A stretch of 64,000 nt of DNA from Deltaproteobacteria bacterium. GTDB lineage: Bacteria > Desulfobacterota > Desulfobacteria > Desulfobacterales > Desulfatibacillaceae. The stretch spans positions 1 to 64,000 of the forward strand of contig JACRLG010000002.1 in the NCBI GenBank assembly GCA_016235345.1. The letters are read 5' to 3'. Both the position numbers and the translations under genes were made by a program. This document shows positions 15,206 to 21,827 of the stretch, piece by piece (position 1 is the first letter of the stretch; each line of letters starts with the position of its first letter). The notes beneath the pieces were generated by a model. That model saw nothing but the letters and a program-made list of their open reading frames with translations. It searched no databases and was not told the DNA's origin.

Positions 15206-17389
15206 TTACGAGAGAAGCAAAGATAGAAACGCTTTTCGGGCGTCCACCTGGCGGCGGGAGGCGCAATTTCTTATCCCCCAGCGGTCGCCGACCAGGATAG
15301 TGGTCTGCTTGGCGCGCGTGACGCCCGTGTAGAGCAGGTTCCGGTGGTGCATGAAGGAATGCGACTTGTGGACAACCACCACGGCGCAAGGGAACTCCGA
15401 GCCCTGGGCTTTGTGGATCGTCAAGGCATACGCGAGCTGGATGTCCTGCAGGTTCGGTGAACCCGCCTCGATCTCCACGGGAGCGCCGTCGAAGTCCATG
15501 GTCAGGGAACCGTCGCGTCCTACGTCGAGGATCACGCCCACGGCGCCGTTCATAACGCCGAGGTCGTAGTTGTTCCGGGTCTGGATGACCTTGTCGCGGG
15601 GTAGAAACCTTGGCCTGCGGCCTGGCGGGGTGGGCGGTGCCTCGACGTTCCAGTGCTTGCGCTGGATAAGCCTCTGCAGCGCGCAGTTGAGTTCGCGCGT
15701 GCCTAGCGGGCCCTTGTGAGTCGGCGTGAGAAGCTGGACGTCGTTCACGAGGTCGAACCCGAGGCGCTCCACGAGCACGTTTTCGAAGAGGTCCAGCACG
15801 AACCGCTGGGCGTCCCACTGGTCCGTGAACTGGTCCACCACATACCAGGCCCGGCGGCCCGAAGGCTCCGGGTCGCTGGTCTTGCGTACCTCGCCGTTCA
15901 ACACCGCGATGCAGTTCTCCTTGAGCACCCCCGCCTGCCGCACCACCCGGTCCAGGATCACCTTGGGAACGGCCCGCGATTGGATCAGGTCGCGCAGGAT
16001 GTTTCCCGGCCCGACCGGGGGCAGTTGGTTGTGGTCCCCCACCAGCACCACGGCGGTCCGTTCGAGGTCTATGGCCCTGAACAGGCGCCAGGCCAGGAGC
16101 ACGTCCACCATCGAAACCTCGTCCACCACGATCACGTCCGCGTCTATGGGATCGTCCGGTCCCTTGGCGTAGTCCCTGCCGTTGAAGCCCAGGAGCCGGT
16201 GGATGGTGGCAGCGGTTCGGCCCACGACCTGTTCCAGGCGCTTGGCGGCCTTGCCCGTGGGCGCGGCCAGCACGACGCTCAGGCCCCGTTCTTCGTACAG
16301 GCGGGTGATGGCCGAGACTGAGAAGGTCTTGCCACTTCCCGCCCCACCTGAGACGAGCGATATGGAATGGCTGAGCGCGGTGAGAACCGCCTGCCGCTGG
16401 CCGTCGTTTAGCTGCGGAGCGGTTTCCGCGACTATGCCGGGCAGTCTCTCCCGGTCGGGGAAGTGCGGGTTGGGTTTTCCCGCGTCATGGAAGACCCTGG
16501 CCAGGTCCTCCTCCATTTCGCGGATCTCCGGCTTGGCGACGAGGAACCTTCCGCCGTGGGAAACGCAGACCAGCACCTTCTCTTCGATGATCCGGTCAAG
16601 CGCGCGCTCAATGCGGTCCCGGCTGTCGAGCACGTCCATGACCAACAGCAGGTTGGCCTGGTCCACCAGGTCCTCGAACTCGATCCAGCAGTCGCCCTGG
16701 TCCAGGGCCTCGTTCACGCAGTGGAGGATGCCGGCGCGGATGCGTGCCGGGTCGTCCTTGGCCGTGCCCATTTTTTGGGCGATCTTGTCTACGCGCTTGA
16801 AGCCGAAGCCGCGGACCTCGCGCACGATGATGTAGGGATCGGCCTTGAGCAGGCCAAGAGCGTCGTTGCCGAACTTCTTCACCAGGCTCGTCACCTGGTG
16901 GTGGGTGAGTTCGAAGGCGGAAAGCCACGTGATCACCTTGTTGGTCTCGCGCGTCTTGAGCCATTCCGCGCGGACCTTGCGCATGGCTTCCAGGGGCAGC
17001 CTGGCGGCCTCGGCGATCCGCTCCGGCTCGTCGGTGACGACCCGGTCGAAGTCCCTGCCGAACCGCTCGGCGATCAGGCGGGCCTTGACCGGGCCGATTC
17101 CCTTCATCTCCGGGTGGTTGGCCAGGTAATGGGCGAGGCCGTCCGCGTCCAGGTCGAGGTCGTATTCCATGGCCTCAACATCGAACTGGCGGCCGTACTT
17201 CGGGTGGGTCACCCAGCGGCCCTTCAGCACGACCGGCTCGTTCTCACGGGCAAAGAGCCGCCCTGCGAACGGGACCTCGTCGCCGGATGTCGTGACAAGG
17301 CGCCCCGCGGAAAACCGAGACCCGGCGTAAAACACCGTCTCGACCCGGCCCCGGAGGGTCACGGGTCGGCTGTTCGTTCCTGGTTCCAT
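15206..17389 (-). CDS. RecD2-like DNA helicase
   Basis: 727 aa, the length of RecD2 (RecD not bound to RecBC). N-terminal OB-like domain (about 1-75), helix-hairpin-helix region (GIGPVKARLIAERFG, about 97-112, and GFGFKRVDKIA about 195), then superfamily 1B helicase motors with Walker A G-G-A-G-S-G-K-T (about 348), D-E-V-S-M Walker B (about 422), G-D-H-N-Q-L-P-P, and the C-terminal ALTIHKAQGSEF motif. It unwinds DNA 5' to 3'. The start overlaps the ERCC4 gene by 31 bp. It closes the phage recombination operon and converges on the TIR gene with 18 bp between stops. Confidence 0.9.
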   Translation of the reverse strand: MEPGTNSRPVTLRGRVETVFYAGSRFSAGRLVTTSGDEVPFAGRLFARENEPVVLKGRWVTHPKYGRQFDVEAMEYDLDLDADGLAHYLANHPEMKGIGPVKARLIAERFGRDFDRVVTDEPERIAEAARLPLEAMRKVRAEWLKTRETNKVITWLSAFELTHHQVTSLVKKFGNDALGLLKADPYIIVREVRGFGFKRVDKIAQKMGTAKDDPARIRAGILHCVNEALDQGDCWIEFEDLVDQANLLLVMDVLDSRDRIERALDRIIEEKVLVCVSHGGRFLVAKPEIREMEEDLARVFHDAGKPNPHFPDRERLPGIVAETAPQLNDGQRQAVLTALSHSISLVSGGAGSGKTFSVSAITRLYEERGLSVVLAAPTGKAAKRLEQVVGRTAATIHRLLGFNGRDYAKGPDDPIDADVIVVDEVSMVDVLLAWRLFRAIDLERTAVVLVGDHNQLPPVGPGNILRDLIQSRAVPKVILDRVVRQAGVLKENCIAVLNGEVRKTSDPEPSGRRAWYVVDQFTDQWDAQRFVLDLFENVLVERLGFDLVNDVQLLTPTHKGPLGTRELNCALQRLIQRKHWNVEAPPTPPGRRPRFLPRDKVIQTRNNYDLGVMNGAVGVILDVGRDGSLTMDFDGAPVEIEAGSPNLQDIQLAYALTIHKAQGSEFPCAVVVVHKSHSFMHHRNLLYTGVTRAKQTTILVGDRWGIRNCASRRQVDARKAFLSLLLS

Positions 17390-17838
17390 CGTCTCGATAC
17401 CTTCCGGTGATACCTGTGTAAAAAATCTTCAACGAACCGACAGGCGGCCTGCCTGTCCGAGCAGAAGAACACCGGGACGCCGAAGTCGATGACGATGGAA
17501 AGCACGGCCCCCAGGACGGCATTGGGGTGCACGCCGGAGCGGTAACGGCAGTCGAGCACATCCCGGAGGTCCGCCTCCACCACCACGCACGCGGCGGCGT
17601 ACCCGGAGAGGAGGCGCAGTTCCCTGGTGAAGCGTTTGCGGGACCGGATGACGGTGGAGACGAAATCCTCCAGGGTCTTTCGCTCCACCGCCACGGACTC
17701 CACGTGGCCTTCGATGGAGTAATCCCCGGCCGGGAGGGCGCGGCGGACGACCTCCGTGCGGCCGGGATCGAAGGCGTAGGGAAGTTGCTCCCTCGAGTCG
17801 ACTACGACGGTGATCCGGCCCACATCAGAACGGGGCAA
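17359..17838 (-). CDS. ERCC4-domain nuclease
   Basis: 159 aa made almost wholly of an ERCC4 (XPF/Mus81-type) nuclease domain. The motif is complete: V-V-V-D-S-R-E-Q near the start, G-D-Y-S-I, and V-E-R-K-T (about residues 51-55), giving the metal-binding GDX(n)ERKxxxD set. Such phage enzymes cut branched or flap DNA. The start is uncertain: a TTG overlaps the end of the DUF669 gene by 14 bp, and a GTG five codons later lies just past that stop. It sits between a single-strand-binding-type gene and a helicase, so it likely processes replication or recombination intermediates. Confidence 0.85.
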   Translation of the reverse strand: MPRSDVGRITVVVDSREQLPYAFDPGRTEVVRRALPAGDYSIEGHVESVAVERKTLEDFVSTVIRSRKRFTRELRLLSGYAAACVVVEADLRDVLDCRYRSGVHPNAVLGAVLSIVIDFGVPVFFCSDRQAACRFVEDFLHRYHRKVSRRWNQERTADP

Positions 17839-18319
17839 GGGCGTCTCGGGCCGCCGCGTCGTACTCGTCTCCGCCGTCCTCGAGCACGATGCGCCGGTTG
17901 ATGTAGACGTTCTCGTTGTCCCCGCGCGTGCGCTTGGTGACCTCGAGCTTCACGTCGATGAGCTTTTCCAGACTCGCCGGGAGCTCGGAGAGCTTTTCCA
18001 GGTCGAGGCCGCAGGTGTGCAGGTCGGTCTTGAGCCACTTGATGTTCTCGCGGGTGGCCATGACGTTGTTACGCCACAGGAGCCTTCCCCGGAACTTCGG
18101 AGCCAGGATGCGCAGGGTCCACTTGAGCATGGGGTTGCCCGAAGTCTGGGCCCGGGTCAGCTCTACCCGCTCCACGTTCACCTGGTACTTGCCGTCCGGG
18201 ATGGTCTCGAACTCCCGTTCCTCGACCTCGGCATGCGCGAAATCGTCGTCGAACTGGGCGAGGTCGATGTCCTCGGAGCCGCGGGGCTGGTCTAAATGTC
18301 CATAGTCTTCGTTCTGCAT
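17825..18319 (-). CDS. DUF669 family phage protein
   Basis: About 164 aa. Matches the DUF669 pattern: F-E-T-I-P-D-G-K-Y-Q-V near residue 35, a G-N-P-M-L-K-W-T-L-R-I centre, then a C-terminal VKLEVTKRTRGDNENVYINRR strand pair. DUF669 proteins sit with phage recombinases and nucleases and probably bind single-stranded DNA. Start chosen at MQNEDYGH because GGAGGA lies 8 bases upstream; an ATG five codons earlier overlaps that ribosome site. A candidate promoter (F) ends 19 bases before. Confidence 0.8.
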   Translation of the reverse strand: MQNEDYGHLDQPRGSEDIDLAQFDDDFAHAEVEEREFETIPDGKYQVNVERVELTRAQTSGNPMLKWTLRILAPKFRGRLLWRNNVMATRENIKWLKTDLHTCGLDLEKLSELPASLEKLIDVKLEVTKRTRGDNENVYINRRIVLEDGGDEYDAAARDALAPF

Positions 18320-18343
18320 GGTCTGTTCCTCCAATTATGGGGT

Positions 18344-19123
18344 CTATTTACCGGCGGGCGCGGGCTTCTTGTCCTGCGCGTCCCCCGGAGCCGGCACCGG
18401 TTTCGGGGCGCCGGCCTTGGCCCCGGCCAGCGGCTTGTTGAACGCATCGAGAAAAGCCTGGAAATCGAGGGCGATGGTGTCGGGGAGCCTTCCAGTGCGG
18501 TCGCCCGCCTCGTAATGGGGGCTGGGCTTGGTGCGCATGACTCGGCGGTAGACAGGCTTGCCGCTCTCGTCGCTCGTCACCTCCAGGTCGCAGAAGAGGA
18601 TCAAGTCCACCATGCCCAGCACGATCTTGCGGGCCTTGTCGGGGAGCGTAGGAACGATGCGGATGTGTTTGCCGGTCCGGGTCTCGATTTCCTTTTCCTG
18701 GGAGTGGGAGACCAGGAAAAGGCCGTAGGGCAGGAAGGCCAGCTTGGTGAGGACACGCTGGAACTCGTTGTTGATCAGCGCCCAGCCCTTGCCGTAGCCG
18801 AGGTCGGACTCGTGCTCGATCTTGAACTTGGCGCAGATGTAGTCGCTGCACATCCGGTAGGCGTTGTCCACCGTGTCAAGCACGATCGTTTGAAACGAAT
18901 GCTTGCCCTCGGCGATTTCCGCGCAGGCTGCAAGCAACTCTTCCCAGGACCGGATGGGGGCCTGGAACACGTCCAGGGAATTCAGGCCAGGTTCGGTGGC
19001 GAGAAACAGCGCGCCTTCGGACTTCGAGCACCAGGTCGATTTGCCGATCTTGCTTGGGCCGTACACCAGCACCGTGAGATCTGCGTGATCCTGCTTGGGG
19101 GGACTTTTTTTCGCGGGCAACAT
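18344..19123 (-). CDS. RecA-like phage recombination ATPase (Sak4-like)
   Basis: 259 aa from MLPAKKSPP, chosen for AAGGAG 7 bases upstream. Walker A G-P-S-K-I-G-K-S-T (about residues 23-31), Walker B T-I-V-L-D-T-V-D (about 80-87), and VSHSQEKEIETRTGKH typical of the phage AAA_24/Sak4 group of single-strand annealing and strand-exchange ATPases. The C-terminus is a Pro/Ala/Lys tail. Genes around it encode a PD-(D/E)XK nuclease and a DUF669 protein, the usual company of Sak4 proteins, so it probably pairs phage DNA ends during recombination. Confidence 0.8.
   Translation of the reverse strand: MLPAKKSPPKQDHADLTVLVYGPSKIGKSTWCSKSEGALFLATEPGLNSLDVFQAPIRSWEELLAACAEIAEGKHSFQTIVLDTVDNAYRMCSDYICAKFKIEHESDLGYGKGWALINNEFQRVLTKLAFLPYGLFLVSHSQEKEIETRTGKHIRIVPTLPDKARKIVLGMVDLILFCDLEVTSDESGKPVYRRVMRTKPSPHYEAGDRTGRLPDTIALDFQAFLDAFNKPLAGAKAGAPKPVPAPGDAQDKKPAPAGK
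18345..18373 (-). promoter_or_regulatory. candidate phage-type promoter F (DUF669 gene)
   Basis: Minus strand: -35 GACAAG (18373-18368), 17 bp, extended -10 CGCCGG-TAAATA (18350-18345). The -10 fits the shared pattern; the -35 is weaker and lies within the end of the preceding ATPase gene. Confidence 0.4.
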
Positions 19124-19149
19124 CTCGGTTCTCCTTTTCTGTGGGGTCT

Positions 19150-20166
19150 TCAAAAAGCCGGAGCATCTTCGAACGAGGCCTCGTCCCGCAGCTCTTCGTG
19201 CGGGGGGACTTTGCGGTAAAAGTTTTCGCTGATGTTCGTGCTGCCGTCGGCCCGGCAGAGCGGGAAGTAGGAGCACGGACGGTGGTAGTGGAAACAAAAG
19301 GCGGTGTTCTGGTAGAAGACGCCGCGCCTGCGGGCGTCCAGGAAGGCCTGGGTCAGTTCCCAGAGCTCGGACTGCAGGGTCTCGAACCGGTCGCGTGAGA
19401 GGTAGAGCATCTCCCTTTGGAACATGCCCGGCTCTGCGTACTTGGCGGCAAGCCGGTCCTGGAACTCATCGTCGCTTTCCGGGAGCCTGCGCTTGGCGCT
19501 GCTCTTGCCGGTCTTGGACTTGGCGATCAGTTCGGCCCGGCGGGCCTCGAACTCGGTTTCGGTCTCGCCGCGGCTCTGTTGAAGACGGGCCTTGACCAAA
19601 ATGTTGTAGAGGACGCCCGCGATTTTGATGCCGAGCGCCTGTTCAACGTAGCGGGAATAGAGGGTGATCTGGAAGTCGGTCCAGAGCCGCTCAAGGTAAT
19701 CCGCGTCCACCTGGGAGGCGGTCTTGTGTTCGAGGAGGAAGTGCTCATTGCCGATCCGGACGACGCCGTCCACCCTGCCGGCGAGCACGAAGCTCCTTGA
19801 CATAGCGCCGGTGGCCGGGTTGACGATGCTCCCCTCGAAGGTTTTCTCGAGGGCCACGACCTCGAATTCTTCGACCGGCCAGCAGGCGGCGTAGCCCTTC
19901 ATCATCGCCGAAGCCAGGTGCCAGTCCCGCCTCTGGTCCTCCTCCTGGGTGCGGTTCACGTAGGTTCGGTCGATGAAGTCGAGGACCGGCCCGAGGTCCC
20001 TGCCGTCGTGCCAGAGTTCCAGGCATTTGTGGATCACCGCGCCGAAGGCCAGGCTGTGTTCGCGTTCCAGGGGCACCAGCTCCCGGATGTAGCGCCACTC
20101 GCAGGCCTTGCGGCAGTTGCGGAACAGGCTCCACATGGAATAGGTGGTGGTCGTTTTCGATTCCAT
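19150..20166 (-). CDS. PD-(D/E)XK nuclease, Cas4/AddB-like with Fe-S cysteines
   Basis: 338 aa. Nuclease motifs G-R-V-D-G-V (Asp) and F-L-L-E-H-K-T (E-x-K) lie at about 125-145. One Cys pair near the start (F-R-N-C-R-K-A-C, about 16-20) and a C-terminal pair in C-F-H-Y-H-R-P-C-S-Y-F-P-L-C resemble the iron-sulfur clasp of Cas4 and AddB nucleases. It likely resects DNA ends to feed the adjacent RecA-like ATPase. The start ATG shares bases with the stop of the 104-aa gene (TGATG). No Cas genes or repeats are present, so it is not part of CRISPR. Confidence 0.85.
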   Translation of the reverse strand: MESKTTTTYSMWSLFRNCRKACEWRYIRELVPLEREHSLAFGAVIHKCLELWHDGRDLGPVLDFIDRTYVNRTQEEDQRRDWHLASAMMKGYAACWPVEEFEVVALEKTFEGSIVNPATGAMSRSFVLAGRVDGVVRIGNEHFLLEHKTASQVDADYLERLWTDFQITLYSRYVEQALGIKIAGVLYNILVKARLQQSRGETETEFEARRAELIAKSKTGKSSAKRRLPESDDEFQDRLAAKYAEPGMFQREMLYLSRDRFETLQSELWELTQAFLDARRRGVFYQNTAFCFHYHRPCSYFPLCRADGSTNISENFYRKVPPHEELRDEASFEDAPAF

Positions 20167-20480
20167 CACGCGGCCCCCGTTGCTTGGAGTTCCGGCCCGG
20201 CGGCGGGAGCGAAGCCCTCGCGTGAGACCTTGAAGGCGTCCTCGCCGAACTCGCGGGTGAGAAAGCCGGTGAAGATGCGGGCGATGGCGCGCCCGACCTC
20301 GGTCGCCGCGTCCACCACGCAGGAGCGTTTCTTCGGGTCCAGTTGGAAGGAGGCGTCGAGCCTCACCAGCGCTCGCCCATGCAGGCTCTCGGCGGCGAGC
20401 ACCGCCAGGAGCAGGGAGTCCTCCACGTCCCGGATCGGGACCTCGGAGTCGAAGTCGTATCGGTAAATTTCCCGGTTCAC
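20166..20480 (-). CDS. hypothetical 104-aa phage protein
   Basis: GTG start with GGAGG 7 bases upstream; stop overlaps the nuclease start (TGATG). No family recognised. The protein has an acidic start (YRYDFDSEVPIRDVEDSLLLAVLAAESLHG) and a region RLDASFQLDPKKRSCVVDAATEVGRAIARIF that looks like one compact alpha/beta domain. First gene of the recombination operon behind promoter D. Confidence 0.75.
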   Translation of the reverse strand: MNREIYRYDFDSEVPIRDVEDSLLLAVLAAESLHGRALVRLDASFQLDPKKRSCVVDAATEVGRAIARIFTGFLTREFGEDAFKVSREGFAPAAGPELQATGAA

Positions 20481-20578
20481 GGTTGAACCTCCATTTCGTT
20501 GTATGCTGTCCGTCGAAGGCGCGCCGGGGGCGAATGTCTTTTCGGCTTCTCCGCCGATTCGATCCGCCGCCCGCTCTA

Positions 20579-20607
20579 TACCTACCGGAGGCCGGCCCGG
20601 ACTGTCG
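20579..20607 (-). promoter_or_regulatory. phage-type promoter D (recombination operon)
   Basis: Minus strand: -35 CGACAG (20607-20602), 17-bp spacer ending CCTCCGG, -10 TAGGTA (20584-20579). Nearly the same 30 bases as promoter B. It begins 6 bp after the sigma-like gene stop and about 95 bp before the GTG of the 104-aa gene. Confidence 0.65.
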
Positions 20608-20612
20608 GAACG

Positions 20613-21182
20613 TCACAGGTAGTCCCGTAAACCGGCCTCCTCGAATATTGCGCGCAGCTTTGTGATGCTCTCGTAGATCACCGCGCGGGAAACGCCCGTA
20701 TCGCGGGCGATTTCGGCGACAGTCTCGGTCTTGAGCCGCCTGCACAGTTCGCGGAGTTTGGGCGGGAGCCGGGCCATGACCTTGTGAATGTCGATGAACA
20801 GGTCGTGGCGTTCGGTAACGGGACGGGCGAGTTTGCCGGTCCGCACCAGGTACTCTTCGAGGGCTATGAGGCCGCCTTCCTCGTCCTCCAGGTGATCGTC
20901 GAGCGAGCAAAAACAGATGCGGAAGTCCCGCATGCCTGCCTTGCGCGCCAGGATGATGTCCGCGATTTTGTGCGCCACCACGCGGGCGATGAAGGTGCGC
21001 GCGCCGGCACGGTCCGGGTCGTACTTGGGCATGCGCTGGATCAGGTCCAGGAGCATTTCCTGCTCCAGGTCGTCGCGATCCGACGGGGTGAAACCCGCCC
21101 TGCCGACCAGTTGCCGCGCCTTGTACTTGATGAGGTTGAGTGCATACCCGTCGAGAGCATCGAAACGATTGTCGGAACCCAT
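20613..21182 (-). CDS. phage-encoded sigma70-family-like factor
   Basis: 189 aa from MGSDNRFDAL with GAGG 6 bases upstream; the open frame upstream is GC-rich and not convincing. Residues 30-80 match sigma region 2 (DRDDLEQEMLLDLIQRMPKYDPDR... FIARVVAHKIADIILARK), and about 138-185 match region 4 with its HTH (LPPKLRELCRRL, TVAEIARDTGVSRAVIYESI). Region 3 is absent, so it is of the short ECF-like kind. It would direct RNA polymerase to special promoters; the shared CGACAG/CCGG-TANNTA sites in this element are obvious candidates. Confidence 0.82.
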   Translation of the reverse strand: MGSDNRFDALDGYALNLIKYKARQLVGRAGFTPSDRDDLEQEMLLDLIQRMPKYDPDRAGARTFIARVVAHKIADIILARKAGMRDFRICFCSLDDHLEDEEGGLIALEEYLVRTGKLARPVTERHDLFIDIHKVMARLPPKLRELCRRLKTETVAEIARDTGVSRAVIYESITKLRAIFEEAGLRDYL

Positions 21183-21208
21183 TTGAACCTCCTCGTGGCC
21201 GAGGGGGC

Positions 21209-21276
21209 GTGGGTGCCGACAAGGGCTGTGACCGGCCGGGAAAGCGTTGCAGGTGCACCGCGCGAGCGGCACCCAC
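21209..21276. repeat. inverted repeat in sigma-like gene leader
   Basis: GTGGGTGCCG (21209-21218) and its exact inverse CGGCACCCAC (21267-21276), 48 bp apart, upstream of the sigma-like gene. Could form a long leader hairpin or bind a dimeric regulator. Confidence 0.5.
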
Positions 21277-21360
21277 AACGCCTCCACTTCGTGGCCGGTT
21301 GGTTGTCAGGTACTGAAAAGCGAAAAGTTCAATTCAAAATCGGGGGGCCGGGCCCCGTTC

Positions 21361-21684
21361 TCAGGCGGCGTCCTCCTCGAAGCTCATTTTGAAGGGGAGT
21401 CCGTGTTTGACCTCCAGGGAGAGGATGGTCCCGCTACCCAGGGCCTCGATTTGGGCGAACAGGTCGCGCACCTCTTTCTTGAGTGTGAAATCCTGCTTGG
21501 CGGCCTCGGGACGCGGGCCGTTCTCGGAGCAGAATTTCACTTCCCTTACGACGCGGGGCCTTGGTTCCAGAACCGGCTCGCCGTCACGGACGATAAGCCC
21601 CTCGATGCAGCCGAAGTTGAGGCGCTGCATCAGGCCGATGAACTGCTGTTTCTGTTGGGTGAGGTTGCTTTTGGATGTGGTCAT
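21361..21684 (-). CDS. conserved-type small phage/element protein (107 aa)
   Basis: Start at MTTSKSNLTQQ, preceded by a GGAGG site. The sequence (QQFIGLMQRLNFGCIEGLIVRDGEPVLEPRPRVVREVKF, then E-N-G-P-R-P-E) has the look of a small protein common in elements with serine recombinases, but no function is known to me. It lies between the lysogeny-operon terminator and the sigma-like gene. Confidence 0.7.
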   Translation of the reverse strand: MTTSKSNLTQQKQQFIGLMQRLNFGCIEGLIVRDGEPVLEPRPRVVREVKFCSENGPRPEAAKQDFTLKKEVRDLFAQIEALGSGTILSLEVKHGLPFKMSFEEDAA

Positions 21685-21751
21685 TGTTCTGCCTCCTGAC
21701 TTGGGGTGATGTCGTGGAAGGCAGAATTCCAAACAGCGGTCCTAAAAACGC

Positions 21752-21784
21752 AAAAAAGGCCGCCAGGTTTTTCGCCTGCGGCCT
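21752..21784 (-). terminator. rho-independent terminator of lysogeny operon
   Basis: Stem GGCCGCAGG / CCTGGCGGCC (one bulge) followed on the minus strand by six T. It lies 44 bp after the stop of the 876-aa gene. Confidence 0.85.
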
Positions 21785-21827
21785 CATGGGGAAGGAAATA
21801 TTTTTTAAGAAATGTTTCTTTGGACTG

